A stretch of DNA of 64,000 nucleotides from CAVSNH01 sp963729275 (GCA_963729275.1 CAVSNH010000003.1:682001-746000), one strand, 5' to 3'. Shown: positions 34,127-44,196, counted from the first letter of the stretch. Notes: a model not told the origin generated them from the letters alone. A program made the numbers and translations.

Positions 34127-35248
34127 GTGGGTGGCACCCGACCGGAGCGCTTCGGCGCTCTGACGCGCTCCCCCAGTGGGACGCTGCCCCTCCGGGCCTT
34201 AAGGTCGTCCGGGCTCCACCGAATCAACGCACGACCCGATACGTGGGTCGACGAGGCCGGCGGTTCAGTTGACGACCCGGCAGTCCTCGAACGATTGCAG
34301 CGGCTGGCGATTCCACCCGCATGGATCGATGTGTGGGCATCCCCCGACGCCATGGCGCCAGTGCAGGCGACGGGAGTCGACCAGCGCGGTCGGACGCAGT
34401 ACCGGTACTCCCCAGCGGCCCGAGACCTTGCCAGCGACTCCAAGTACGCTCGCATGACACTGTTCGCTGCAGCCCTTCCTGCCTTACGCCTTCAGGTTGC
34501 CCACGACCTCGCTCGATACCGCCAGGATCCACTCGGTGCACGTGTCGTGACCGCCGCCATGGTCCGGCTTTTGGAGCGTGGGCTGCTTCGCGTTGGTAAT
34601 GACCGGTATGCCCGTGACAATCACACCTACGGACTTACAACGCTTCGGAGGAGCCACGTCGATACGCGCGGTTCGACCATCACGTTCCATTTCATCGGCA
34701 AGGAGCACCTCCCTCACACCGTCACAGTTCAGGATCAGACGACGGCGAGGGTTATGAGAGCGCTTGTATCCGCGGCGGGCAACGATGCGCAGCCGCTCTT
34801 TGCCGTAACCGGTGAACATGGAACGCATCACGTTACGAGTGCCGCAGTGAACGCCTACCTCCATGCCTATACCCAAGCGCCAGCGAGCGCCAAGGTCTTC
34901 CGCACCTGGGGCGCCACAGTTGCAGCAGTTGCCGTGCTTGCCGGAGCCGAGCCCCCGGCACATATCTCGGGCAGGTCTCGGGAGCGCCTCGCAATCGCGA
35001 CTGCGGCGAGTTTGCTGGGCGACACCGTCTCAGTCGCCCGGTCTTCGTATATCCACCCCGCCTGGATCAACGTGGGCCGATCTGACCTGGTAGCGGCTGC
35101 TGTCGCCGAGTCCTCCGCTCGCGTCCGGACGCCTACTGTGGCAAGCCTTTTTCTCGATCCGGGCGTCCAGGCAGCGGTCCTTTCCGGAATCACGGATGCG
35201 GATGCGACCAGGGGAGAGCTCGCTCGAGACGAGAATCGGAGTGCCTAA
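34127..35248 (+). CDS. DNA topoisomerase IB (poxvirus-type)
   Basis: I take GTG 34127 as the start (373 aa, normal size); the frame extends upstream over the divergent gene and has no family match there. The N-terminal domain reads GLHRINARPDTWVDEAGGSV, IPPAWIDVWASPDAMAPVQA and TGVDQRGRTQYRYSP. The catalytic domain has RVGNDRYARDNHTYGLTTLR, ITFHFIGK and, near the end, ARSSYIHPAWIN with the nucleophilic Tyr. It relaxes supercoils through a 3'-phosphotyrosine nick without ATP. Confidence 0.9.
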   Translation: MGGTRPERFGALTRSPSGTLPLRALRSSGLHRINARPDTWVDEAGGSVDDPAVLERLQRLAIPPAWIDVWASPDAMAPVQATGVDQRGRTQYRYSPAARDLASDSKYARMTLFAAALPALRLQVAHDLARYRQDPLGARVVTAAMVRLLERGLLRVGNDRYARDNHTYGLTTLRRSHVDTRGSTITFHFIGKEHLPHTVTVQDQTTARVMRALVSAAGNDAQPLFAVTGEHGTHHVTSAAVNAYLHAYTQAPASAKVFRTWGATVAAVAVLAGAEPPAHISGRSRERLAIATAASLLGDTVSVARSSYIHPAWINVGRSDLVAAAVAESSARVRTPTVASLFLDPGVQAAVLSGITDADATRGELARDENRSA

Positions 35249-35495
35249 ACCATGTCAACTCTGAGGTGTAGACACCAGATGATCTCCTCGACGCTTACAG
35301 CACACAAAAGCGATTCAGGTTGCGATGGGGACTGCAACTTAGCGTCGTATTTTGACGATGCATTCCGATCGGACGCCATCCGGATCATCTAGTCCCCCGA
35401 TCATCAAGTCCCCGGTTCGAGCACCTCAGGTGAGCGCCGTCTGCGAGAGCGGGATACAACGCAATCCAGTTGCCAGTCCCGACGTTGATCAAAGT

Positions 35496-37160
35496 TCATG
35501 TTCGTGCGAGTTGGGTCAAGGCCCTGATCAGTTTTGCCGCGTCTACTGTGCCGAGGCCCGTAGCCAGGTTGTAACCAGGCTTGGCGTCATACCCTGGAAC
35601 GGTCACCGGGGTCCCGCTGGCGGAGTTGACCCTGATGGTGGTGTTGCCGGATGTGACGGGAACGAGGCCACCATGCCCGGAGAGTTGGTAGGCGCGGTAG
35701 AGGTAGGGATTGAGGGTCCCCAGAGAACGCCCCGCAGCTTGGTCCGCTATCGCAGCGATTCCTGCGAATAGGGGTGCGGCCTCACTCGTTCCTCCCGCGT
35801 CACCCCATCCCCCAAAATAGACCTCGAGTCCACCGTAAAGATCGCCGCTCATGGCGACGTCCGGACCTCCTCGGTGATCTCCGACGACGGACTCGACAGC
35901 GTCCTGGTAGCTCGGTCGGGTGAAGACGTCAGAGAGACCGCCTCCGCTGGCCAGTGCCAGGTTCGGACCGTTGGCGTTCGGATCATTGAAGACCTCGTCG
36001 GGGCTCAGCCGGTTGCCACTGGCATCAAGGTGGAGGCGAGTTCCCCCGACCGCGGTGACGAGGGGATCCGAGGCTGGATAGCCTCTCATTCGCTCGGCGA
36101 ATTCACCGACCAGTGGTGCACGGCTCGAGGCTCCGAAATCCCCGGAGGCCTGGACCACGGTGACGTGGTGAGTAGCTGCGTACTGATAGTCCTTGTGCAG
36201 CTGATCTATCGTCGAGGCACCGAGCCCAGCCTCCCCGACGCTACCCAAGCTCGAGGTGATGACTTGGCCCAGGCGGTGCTGGGCGACGTAGTGCACCGCC
36301 GATGCTTGCCAGGCGACATCGGAGGCGTTGGAGGTGATCGTGCCCAAGGGCGCGACGAGCACGACAATCTTTGCTCCGGGAGCGATCGTATGGGCAGCCT
36401 CGGCGTCGAGCGTCAACTCTCCCGGAGCCCCGGACACCCCCGTGTTGACCGGTGCTTTCTTGCCATTGGTGGAGATGAATCGGATGCTGGGTGTCTGGAG
36501 ATGAAAGGCCTTGTCGAAGACCGCGAGATCGTGGACAAGGGTGGGTGAGTTGGTAGTCGCCAGCACCACGATCGTTATGCCCGAGCCGTTCAATCCCTTG
36601 GCGTAGAGAGGCTTGAGGTTATAGGCCTCTTGCAGCTGAGGGGCCGTCGAACACGGGTTGGTGGCACGGTGGTCGGCACAGGGTGCCGAGGCTTGAGTGT
36701 TGGACAAGAAGCGAAGATCGCCAATGAATCCGGACGCATCGACACTGAGCACAACGGAAAACTGACTCGAACCGATCTGGGCAAGCGCCTTGATCGAGCT
36801 CGCCTCGACCACCGTCAGCTCCACAAGATTCACCGCCGCCTTGGTCGGATCAAGCGACTCCAGGGCCTGGTTGACCTTGGCCGGTTCCACTTGAGCAAGG
36901 AACGCCGCATCGAAGTGGGCCGAGATCACCTGCGTACTCAGCGGCAAATGATTGAAGGCACTGAGGACCCAGTCCAGCTGTTTGCCAGCTGGGGTGATCG
37001 GTATCGTGACAGCGGTAGTACTGGCAGCGATCAGCCCGCCAGACTGCGTCGACGCCGCAACAGGCTGAGCCGGGATAGGCAACCAAGCGAAAATGGCAAC
37101 GGCAGCAACGCCGACCGGAAGCATGCGAGCTGTCGAGCCACGAGCTAGCGGAGTCCTCAT
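35496..37160 (-). CDS. S53-family (sedolisin/kumamolisin) peptidase
   Basis: I take ATG 37160 (554 aa), which places a signal peptide at the start (MLPVGVAAVAIFAWLPIPAQ). A frame-compatible start at 37229 exists. A pro-domain (~residues 40-180, LPLSTQVISAHFDAAFLAQV) precedes the catalytic domain: ELTLDAEAAHTIAPGAKIVV holds the E and D of the triad, VTVVQASGDFGASSRAP follows, and GGTSEAAPLFAGIAAIADQA holds the Ser. These are secreted acid-stable endopeptidases activated by pro-domain cleavage. Confidence 0.92.
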   Translation of the reverse strand: MRTPLARGSTARMLPVGVAAVAIFAWLPIPAQPVAASTQSGGLIAASTTAVTIPITPAGKQLDWVLSAFNHLPLSTQVISAHFDAAFLAQVEPAKVNQALESLDPTKAAVNLVELTVVEASSIKALAQIGSSQFSVVLSVDASGFIGDLRFLSNTQASAPCADHRATNPCSTAPQLQEAYNLKPLYAKGLNGSGITIVVLATTNSPTLVHDLAVFDKAFHLQTPSIRFISTNGKKAPVNTGVSGAPGELTLDAEAAHTIAPGAKIVVLVAPLGTITSNASDVAWQASAVHYVAQHRLGQVITSSLGSVGEAGLGASTIDQLHKDYQYAATHHVTVVQASGDFGASSRAPLVGEFAERMRGYPASDPLVTAVGGTRLHLDASGNRLSPDEVFNDPNANGPNLALASGGGLSDVFTRPSYQDAVESVVGDHRGGPDVAMSGDLYGGLEVYFGGWGDAGGTSEAAPLFAGIAAIADQAAGRSLGTLNPYLYRAYQLSGHGGLVPVTSGNTTIRVNSASGTPVTVPGYDAKPGYNLATGLGTVDAAKLIRALTQLART

Positions 37161-37453
37161 ATGCGACGGCCTGTGACGCAGACCGCCAATGCCTCTTACT
37201 CCGCTTCCCGCCACCATCCCCCAATACACGGTCGTAGTCTCTCACCTGATTTGACGTCGGGAACCTCGGCTTCGTAGAGATCCCCCACCGCCTCTTAGCG
37301 AGCGGTCGACACGGCCCTGATCCTACATTCATGCATTGATCGGAACTCGGGCGACATCAGCGTTTGGGGTGATCCCAGCCGTATCCGATAGCGAGCCTCT
37401 GGCCACTCATCCTCGCCATTCGGCGGATCGTCCAGCAGTAGGGTGGTTTTGCG

Positions 37454-38071
37454 ATGGGGGACGTCGTCGTAGTGTCAGGTGGCGTCGCCCTGGTCGGCGT
37501 TGCCATCGCCATTGCCAGCCTCGTGTATCTGCACCTCGCACCGACGGGACTGTCGCCTGTCCACAATGCTGTGAGCCAGTATGGGATTTCTAAGTACCGG
37601 GCTGGATATCGAGCAGCGACAACAAGTCTCGGGATTGCCGGAGCAGCTCTTGCCTTCGGCGTAGCCAATGTCGTTCGTGGTAGCAAGGGTACGACGGCCG
37701 CCGTGGCCCTACTTGTCGTCTTCGCCGTTGGTCGGTTGGTCATCAGTTGGATTCCGATGGACGAGCCCGAGTCGCCCCGCACTTCCACTGGTCAGGCTCA
37801 TGGTTTGATCGCCATCGTTACCTTCGTCTCAGTGACCGCTGCAGCCTTTCGTCTCGGATCTATCCTGAGGGCTGAGGGACCCTGGCACGTCCTGGCTCAG
37901 GTCTCAACTTCCTTCGCATGGGCTATGGCGGCCTGCATCGTCGCCATGGTCTTGGGCCGAGCCAGCCCGACGCTTCGCAGCTGGTTCGGTGCAATCGAGC
38001 GTGGCTTTTACGGCGCCATGATCGGGTGGGTCACGGTCTTTGCCGTCGCCTGCGTCATTCGATCGGGCTGA
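37454..38071 (+). CDS. DUF998-family membrane protein
   Basis: This 205-residue protein has about six membrane helices. The first pair is separated by YLHLAPTGLSPVHNAVSQYG, a typical DUF998 loop. RLVISWIPMDEPESPRTSTG followed by QAHGLIAIVTFV matches the conserved FPTD/H region of the family. Function is unknown. It stands alone between convergent and divergent neighbours. Confidence 0.82.
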   Translation: MGDVVVVSGGVALVGVAIAIASLVYLHLAPTGLSPVHNAVSQYGISKYRAGYRAATTSLGIAGAALAFGVANVVRGSKGTTAAVALLVVFAVGRLVISWIPMDEPESPRTSTGQAHGLIAIVTFVSVTAAAFRLGSILRAEGPWHVLAQVSTSFAWAMAACIVAMVLGRASPTLRSWFGAIERGFYGAMIGWVTVFAVACVIRSG

Positions 38072-38106
38072 GGGACCTGAAGGTCCACTTAGTCGACCCG
38101 GTGGTT

Positions 38107-38118
38107 TGACCAGGTACG
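38107..38118. repeat. TGACCAGGTACG element beside an IS remnant
   Basis: The 12-mer recurs at 19944-19955 and 44037-44048. Here it lies about 36 bp upstream of the transposase N-terminal remnant, so it may be part of the IS leader or end. Confidence 0.5.
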
Positions 38119-38142
38119 GCCAACTCGATCAGGCTCCACTGC

Positions 38143-38300
38143 CGTGGCGCTCTCATTCCTCTACCGCCTCGTTCGCCGCGTCGCTGAAGCGATCCGCACC
38201 CGCCACATGGACGATGGCCAACGACGCCGAGATGCTCGTGCTGCGCCACCAGTTTGCCGCCCTGGAACGCCAGGTCGCCGGCCCGTGGTGGCTAGGAGGA
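38143..38300 (+). pseudogene. Transposase N-terminal remnant
   Basis: One frame gives MALSFLYRLVRRVAEAIRTR, and another continues with NDAEMLVLRHQFAALERQV, the start of actinobacterial rve transposases (LYRLVRRVL..., DAEILVLRHQLAVLRRQV). A frameshift separates the pieces. The match stops at ~38290, at the 3' end of the glycoside hydrolase gene. Confidence 0.7.
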
Positions 38301-40994
38301 GCTTGCCACTCGTCTCGGAGGCGTCTGCCAGGTGACCGACCAGTCGACCGCCTGATCGGCCACGGCTCGCACCCGCAGATTCGCCCAACCCGCTGACACC
38401 GCCGGTTGAACTGTCGTTCCGTCCACTTCGGCGGTCACATTGGCCGCACCACGGGGAACAGCCACCTGGAGGAGAAGGTTGCCGCCGGCCAGCGGACGAA
38501 CATAACCCGACAGGTCGTTGCCGCGACCGCTCACGCCGATGATCGGGAACCGCACGGAAAAGTTCGCGAATGGGAAGTGTGGGGAGATCCGATAGCCCGA
38601 GAGAGTCGCTGTGACCCCGGCCAGGTCGAGGGCGTCCATCACCATCCATTCGGGTTGCTCGGTGTTCTGGCCCTCATAACTGGTGATGCCGAGGACGCCT
38701 CCGCACCGACCGGGGTCGCTCGAGTAGAACGACCAACACGTGTCGTCGACCGACGTGGTGCCTACCCATTCGTTGGGATAGACGGCTGCGTGCGTGGCCA
38801 GCGTCGATCGCACGTACTCGTCGAAGGCGAGCGAACGGGCTCCCGGCACCTCGCCATCGAGAGTGGTGTACGCCCACGTCAACCATCCGTCCGGCTCGTA
38901 CCACGTGCCGCCGGGATAGACGGCGTTGTTGTCGCCCTCGCCGGTGCCCGGCAGGGACGTCGTCTGCTTGACTCCGGGATCGTCGCGCGCCGGGCCGAGC
39001 GACGTGCCGATGCGGTCTGGGCCGTGGACGATGGCCGGTGCCCCCACCCCGTCGAGGTACCTCCGGATGTTGGCGACGAGCGTGGCCGCCTGGGTCGACG
39101 TCGGCGCACCGGCCAGGATCGCCCAGGGCTGGGGCTCGAGCCAGATCACCCCGCTGCCGAGTTGCTGACTCCCGGCGTAGCCACGGGCGTACCAGCCACC
39201 GCCCGTCCATTGGCCTCGGAGGGTGGAAAGCAGACTGGCTGCTGCCCGACGGAGCTCGCTGGCGAAGGCCAGGTCGCCGCGCAGCTCGGCAACGTCGGCC
39301 AGCTCGGGGTAGACGTAGGCGCACTGGGCCACGACGAGATCCGATTCCGTCATCCCCGAGTACGTGGGGAGGAGGTCCGACCAGTCGCCGGTAGATAGCG
39401 CATTGAACTCGCCGTGCGGGCCCAGGAGCGATTGCTGGTGGGCGAAGGCCAGTTTCACGTGCTCCCAGAGGCTCTCGGTCGAGGAGGAGCCGTAGAAATG
39501 GACGGGGGTGTTGAAGAAGCTCAGGTCCTTTGTCGCCAACCCGTAGTTCGCCGCCGCCCACATGAACCAGAAGTCGAAGTCGTCGGACTGTCCAAGCTGG
39601 TATGCCCGGCACAAGCCGGTGGATCCGTAGGGGAATTGCAGCGTCGACTGGGGCTGGAACTGGGCCGAGTAGATGATCGTCTGCCGCGCCAGGTCCGGGT
39701 CCATGTAGGTGAGGGGCACGGTGTACTGCAACCAACTTCGGGTGCCCCAATTATCGCCCACCTCGTATTGGTAGTAGCCACCTTGCGTCACCGTGTGCTC
39801 TCCGCACACCTGCTCGTCCACCGTGGCGGAACGCAGCAGATAGGCGTCCCAGAGGAACTCGCGGGCCAGCCACTGACGCCCGCTGCCGAAGGAAGCCTTG
39901 GGCAGGCTCGCCGCCCATTGACGTTCGCTGGTGCCGAAGGGGTCCTGAGCACGGCGGTACTTCGCCACAACCGGTGCGATCGCATCGGGCTCGCCGTAGC
40001 CGTAGACGTAGCGAAGGGTGACAGACTGGCCGGCGGCAAGTCGGAGCCGACTCTGCAATGAGAAGAGCGTCGTTCCTTCGGTGTCGTTCGGGACCGGCCC
40101 AGCCTTCGCGTCGTCGAGTCGGTCCTCGGCCACGGCCTCGGGGCGTGCGACATTGCCGGACCCGAAGAAGTCCGATTGCGAGGTGGTGTATGCCGTCGTC
40201 GGCCCCTCGATCTCCGAGAGGAAGATGGAGAGTGGTGCGGTGTCTCCGTCCAGAGGCAGTTGGCGAACGGAGAGGGTCTTGGAGGCGCTCGACCACGCCG
40301 GCGCAGTCAGGCCCCGGTACTGGCCCGAGGACTGGACGTACGGGTTGACGTCCCAATACTCGAACCAGGAAACGGCTTCGGCGCGGGCCGACGTGTTGGT
40401 GATGTGCACATCGTGGAGGAGGACCGGGTCGTTGCCGAAGGGTGCATAGACCACTTCGTTGGCCTCGATTCCCGATGTCTCGACCGAGTGGTCGAAGTAG
40501 CCCACTCCGAACGTCCTTTCGGTCGCCGCTCCCGTCGGGCGATCGTCGTAGAGGGTGCTGATCACCTTCCCGTCGACGTTCAGATAACCGAATCCTCCGC
40601 CGAGGTGGCGGTGGGCGGCGTCGATCTGGTTGATCCACTGGGCCAGCCGATCCTGACTCCACAGCTCCGTGTAACCCTGGTTGAAGGCATCGGCCTTGAC
40701 ACGGTCATTGCCGACCTGGCTCCAGGCGTCGGTTCCACCGGCCAATTCGGCCTGGTGGGCCAGCGGGCTCGTCTGCTGGTCGAGGGTGTAGCGGTAGCTG
40801 GGAAGGCCGAAGCGATCGACTGTCCAGCGGCCGAAATCCCCGCTCCCGTAGGAGGAGGCGATGGCGGGGAGGCTGGCATTCCACGTCAGGGCCCCGGAGC
40901 TGCTCGGCGACGCGTCCGCTTGCGAGCCGGCAGTGGCCACCCCGAGGATCGAGACCGCCGCCACGATGACCCCGAGACCACGGATCGGACGCAT
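38292..40994 (-). CDS. Large secreted glycoside hydrolase, GH94/GH36-like (alpha/alpha)6 barrel
   Basis: From ATG 40994 the protein has 900 residues with a signal peptide (IRGLGVIVAAVSILGVATAG). The N-terminal beta-domain (GGFGYLNVDGKVISTLYDDR, YFDHSVETSGIEANEVVYAP) resembles that of GH94 phosphorylases and cyclic glucan synthases. The helical barrel follows: EVGDNWGTRSWLQYTVPLTY, STGDWSDLLPTYSGMTESDL (DW.D is the usual acid Asp site), VIWLEPQPWAILAG and GGTWYEPDGWLTWAYTTLDG. Export argues for a hydrolase over a phosphorylase. The substrate is probably a beta-glucan-like polymer. Family assignment is approximate. Confidence 0.78.
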   Translation of the reverse strand: MRPIRGLGVIVAAVSILGVATAGSQADASPSSSGALTWNASLPAIASSYGSGDFGRWTVDRFGLPSYRYTLDQQTSPLAHQAELAGGTDAWSQVGNDRVKADAFNQGYTELWSQDRLAQWINQIDAAHRHLGGGFGYLNVDGKVISTLYDDRPTGAATERTFGVGYFDHSVETSGIEANEVVYAPFGNDPVLLHDVHITNTSARAEAVSWFEYWDVNPYVQSSGQYRGLTAPAWSSASKTLSVRQLPLDGDTAPLSIFLSEIEGPTTAYTTSQSDFFGSGNVARPEAVAEDRLDDAKAGPVPNDTEGTTLFSLQSRLRLAAGQSVTLRYVYGYGEPDAIAPVVAKYRRAQDPFGTSERQWAASLPKASFGSGRQWLAREFLWDAYLLRSATVDEQVCGEHTVTQGGYYQYEVGDNWGTRSWLQYTVPLTYMDPDLARQTIIYSAQFQPQSTLQFPYGSTGLCRAYQLGQSDDFDFWFMWAAANYGLATKDLSFFNTPVHFYGSSSTESLWEHVKLAFAHQQSLLGPHGEFNALSTGDWSDLLPTYSGMTESDLVVAQCAYVYPELADVAELRGDLAFASELRRAAASLLSTLRGQWTGGGWYARGYAGSQQLGSGVIWLEPQPWAILAGAPTSTQAATLVANIRRYLDGVGAPAIVHGPDRIGTSLGPARDDPGVKQTTSLPGTGEGDNNAVYPGGTWYEPDGWLTWAYTTLDGEVPGARSLAFDEYVRSTLATHAAVYPNEWVGTTSVDDTCWSFYSSDPGRCGGVLGITSYEGQNTEQPEWMVMDALDLAGVTATLSGYRISPHFPFANFSVRFPIIGVSGRGNDLSGYVRPLAGGNLLLQVAVPRGAANVTAEVDGTTVQPAVSAGWANLRVRAVADQAVDWSVTWQTPPRRVASSS

Positions 40995-41112
40995 TGCCGG
41001 TCGCACCGACACGTGGGGTCGCAGTCCGAGATGCAGGCTCACCTGCCCGGAGCCTCGAGTAGGGGTGGGCTCACGTCTCTCCAATGAATCAGGTTTCGGC
41101 GTCGACAGCGAG

Positions 41113-41133
41113 CCTTGCCTGACACCCTTCACC
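41113..41133 (+). repeat. Dispersed repeat, copy D (partial)
   Basis: TTGCCTGACACCCTTCACCC matches the right half of the repeat consensus, with a 2-3 bp gap before GACACCC. It lies in the 166 bp between the glycoside hydrolase and FUSC genes. Confidence 0.45.
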
Positions 41134-41160
41134 CACTGGCGCGATCCGTATTACGGGCAC

Positions 41161-43482
41161 TCAGGTAAGAATGCTTCGGCCCCTGCGGCGGGAGAAGAGG
41201 TCGGCCGCGCTGGCCAGCTCGGCCTGTACTTGGCGCTGGGTTTCGAGTATCTGATCAGCCCAGAGCATATGCAGCGTGGCCCGAAGTTGATCGCCGCGCC
41301 GCTTGGCGCTTGCGTCGTCGACGGCCCCTCGCAGAACGTGGTGCATAGTCTCGTCGTTGGCGGGCGGCGGATCGAGCGACTGGCGCCGGTTATCCAGGAT
41401 CTCTCCGAACTCCTCGTACCAGCGGTGGCTGGCTGCGTACGAGTCGCGCAGGACGGCACCGGCGATGGCGACCGACTCCAGCTCTTGCTGGCCCGACTCC
41501 ACCGGGTGCACCGGAAGCGTGGCCAGCGTGAAGGCGGCCAGGCGGAGCCGGTTGGCACCGGTGAAGAGGTCAGCGACAGTCTCGACGGGCACCACCTTCG
41601 CTCCTCGCTCGGCCAGGAACTGACGGAAGGCGTCATCGAGCCGGAAATAGGCGCTATGTGCAGAGCGCTCGCCCGGTCCGGTGTCGACATAGCGGGTCGT
41701 GACTGTCAGTCGGTCCACCGCATCGGCAAGGAATCCCGAGTTCGTGACGAACGCTTCGGACAGTGCGCGCCCCAGGGCCCCGGTGGCACCGCGGGGCCAG
41801 AACAGCAGCCCAACGACGACGCTTACGGCACAGCCGATTGCCACATCCTCGATCCTCGTCAATCCCACCCTCCAGCCGTCGGGGGCAATGATGTTGAAGA
41901 GGATGACAACCACCACGGTGAACCCGGCCTGCCCGGCGGCGAACGAGACCATCGTCGGTGCCATGCCCGACACCAGCACAGCGATGGGAAGAAGCGCCCA
42001 CAAGAGCACCGAATGGCCGCCGATGCCGATCATGATGGCCGAGCCCACCACGACGCCAACAGCCGTCCCGCCGACGGCGCGCACGGCCGTCGAACCGGTG
42101 CCAAGGGCATTGGATCGCAGCACCGACAACGTGCCCAGCACCACCCAGAAGCCATGCTCGACGTCGGTAATCTCCACGACGGCAACGGCCAAGGCCAATC
42201 CAACCGCACCGCGCACGGCATTGCGGAACCACACGGAGCGGAACGAGAGGTAGGAGGCGAGTCGGCCCCGGTACGCTCTCGAAGACTCATCTCCAGCGGC
42301 ACCCAGCATCCGGTCGGTGGCCGGCTGGGCGCCGGCCGCCTCGAGCGCCGCGTCCGCCACCAGGGCGGTGGCGATACCGAGCATTCGGGCGTCGAAGCTC
42401 GGGTCCAGGGAAGTGGTGATCCAGGCGTCGAGACTCTCGGCCTCCGGCCTGGCTTCGCTTTCGGCCGTCGCCATGGCGCCACCGGCTCCGAGGTCGATGC
42501 GCGTCGACACTTCGGCGTCGAGAACACTGTTGACCAGGCCGTCCAGACGCTGGGTCGAGTTCTGGACCGCCTCGACCAGCGATGGATCGTCCACCGGGTG
42601 GGCGTTGCCGTCGCAAATAAGCGATGCGCTCAGACGCAGGGTCTCGGCAACGGTGCCCAGCATCGCTCGGACCGGTTCCAGCTCGAGCGCCGTCGCCGCG
42701 TCCCGATCGAGCGCAGCGCTGCCGGCGACCCATTCGACGCGGCCCACCAACTTGGCCAGCGCCACCGCCCCCGGCGCAGATCCGGTCGGTGGGTATTGGG
42801 TCAGCGCGAACTGGTCTCGAAGCTGCGACAGCTCCGAGACCATGGCCGCCCGGGCATCGCCATCGCCCCGAGCTCCGGCATGAGCGGCTGCCAGCTGGCT
42901 GACAGCCGAAACGGTGGCCGACAGCCGCCGGCGGAGGTCATCGTGCCAAGGGGTGGGCCAAATCAACATGCACGCCGGGATACAGAAGGCGCCGGCCAGC
43001 CCCCAACCGACCAGACGCGGCCCGACGGCTGCGGCCGGTTCGGCCACGGCCACCGGAAGTACGAAAAGCAACAAGGCGGCCGTCGACGCCGTCGCCGCCT
43101 GCGGGGAGACGACCCCGGCAAAGAGTACGGCGAACGCGACCACCGCCATTGCCGCCACGGCAGCCACCTTGTCGGTGGAGACGAACGTGCCCAGGGCGAT
43201 GAAACAACTCCCCGTTAGGAAAAGGGCCACGTAGGAGAGGAATCGGGTGCGAGGACGCCCAGGAAAGTCGACGAGGAGCAGGAGGGAAAATGAGCCGAAC
43301 GCTCCGAGGAGGCCGACCTGTGCGTTAGCGAAGAGCAGGTGGGCCAGGCCGAACACCGACGGCATGACCACAGCGGCCCTGACCGACCGTTTGACGGCGA
43401 GGAGATCGGGATCCTTGGCTTTGAGCCAGCCGAGAGCGTTGGGCCGCGGGCGGTAAGCCGCCGACGCCGTAGCGTCGGTCAT
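41161..43482 (-). CDS. FUSC-family (fusaric acid resistance/aromatic exporter-like) protein
   Basis: From ATG 43482 the protein has 773 residues in two membrane bundles. The first half has ~6 helices (GLLGAFGSFSLLLLVDFPGR, AAVAAMAVVAFAVLFAGVV), then a ~190-residue soluble segment, and a second bundle (GFWVVLGTLSVLRSNALGTG, VRAVGGTAVGVVVGSAIMIG). The GTxxVLRSNALGTGSTAVRAVGGTxxG-type segment is the FUSC signature. Relatives export aromatic acids or toxic compounds. It stands alone, so the substrate is open. Confidence 0.88.
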   Translation of the reverse strand: MTDATASAAYRPRPNALGWLKAKDPDLLAVKRSVRAAVVMPSVFGLAHLLFANAQVGLLGAFGSFSLLLLVDFPGRPRTRFLSYVALFLTGSCFIALGTFVSTDKVAAVAAMAVVAFAVLFAGVVSPQAATASTAALLLFVLPVAVAEPAAAVGPRLVGWGLAGAFCIPACMLIWPTPWHDDLRRRLSATVSAVSQLAAAHAGARGDGDARAAMVSELSQLRDQFALTQYPPTGSAPGAVALAKLVGRVEWVAGSAALDRDAATALELEPVRAMLGTVAETLRLSASLICDGNAHPVDDPSLVEAVQNSTQRLDGLVNSVLDAEVSTRIDLGAGGAMATAESEARPEAESLDAWITTSLDPSFDARMLGIATALVADAALEAAGAQPATDRMLGAAGDESSRAYRGRLASYLSFRSVWFRNAVRGAVGLALAVAVVEITDVEHGFWVVLGTLSVLRSNALGTGSTAVRAVGGTAVGVVVGSAIMIGIGGHSVLLWALLPIAVLVSGMAPTMVSFAAGQAGFTVVVVILFNIIAPDGWRVGLTRIEDVAIGCAVSVVVGLLFWPRGATGALGRALSEAFVTNSGFLADAVDRLTVTTRYVDTGPGERSAHSAYFRLDDAFRQFLAERGAKVVPVETVADLFTGANRLRLAAFTLATLPVHPVESGQQELESVAIAGAVLRDSYAASHRWYEEFGEILDNRRQSLDPPPANDETMHHVLRGAVDDASAKRRGDQLRATLHMLWADQILETQRQVQAELASAADLFSRRRGRSILT

Positions 43483-44196
43483 CGGGTAGGCGCAGACTGT
43501 TTCTGGGGCCGGGTGGGCCGACCTGAACCGGACATACCAGGGTGAAGGTACTCCCACCTCGCATACGGCCCAATGTCCGATGGACCCGGTTCGCCCGACC
43601 GGCGACGGCGCCGGAAAGTCTCGCCCAGGTCACGAGCTCGCCGTAGGGCGTCAGGGAAGCTTCAGGGCAGGCTCCGGAGGGACTTTGGAGAGACAGCGGC
43701 CTGCTCTGCGGAATGGTCGATGACGCTGTCGGATTCCCGACCCTGGGCGAGTCCGATATCGCCGCACTCGGAGCCCTCGGAGTCCCCTGACGGGTTTTCG
43801 GGATTGCCAGACGGTGTCCTGAAAGATCGCCTCGAACCGTTCAGCGCCACCCATCCCCATTGCTCTCGCTGGCGCATAGCGCGCCTCATGGTGATCGGCA
43901 TGACTCCGTTGGCGGTCTCCAGCCGGGCCAGGACGCGACCGACCGGGTCGGATTGAGTGCACCGTCCACAGTGCCTGCTGCTCTGTGTCAGCCACCTCTC
44001 ACGGTGTGTCGTGAAGGGTGTCATGGCGTCCACGCTCTGACCAGGTACGACTCTGGATCGCTAAGCGTCCTGTACACAGCGATAACTGAGGTTTATCGCT
44101 GATTCGACGTTCCTGAGCTGGCCGGAGGGTTTTCGGTACCTACAGGCGTTCGCGGCGGCTTGACAGATAGGTCGGGCCTACGAGCCCGGGGCGTCT
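43483..44196. other. Stretch without a convincing gene; holds repeat copy E
   Basis: About 700 bp. A minus-strand frame (43662-44033, MDAMTPFTTHRERW...) starts inside repeat copy E but matches nothing I know. TGACCAGGTACGA lies at 44037-44049. No promoter or RNA gene was recognised. Confidence 0.4.
44009..44027 (-). repeat. Dispersed repeat, copy E
   Basis: The minus strand reads GCCATGACACCCTTCACG, matching the right half of the consensus in inverted orientation. TGACCAGGTACG begins 10 bp beyond it. Confidence 0.5.

Noticed and set aside
40861..43218. 785-codon plus-strand open frame
   Set aside because: It is antisense to the FUSC gene and the start of the glycoside hydrolase gene. It has Arg/Gly/His-rich, protein-unlike composition; both minus-strand genes have clear families.
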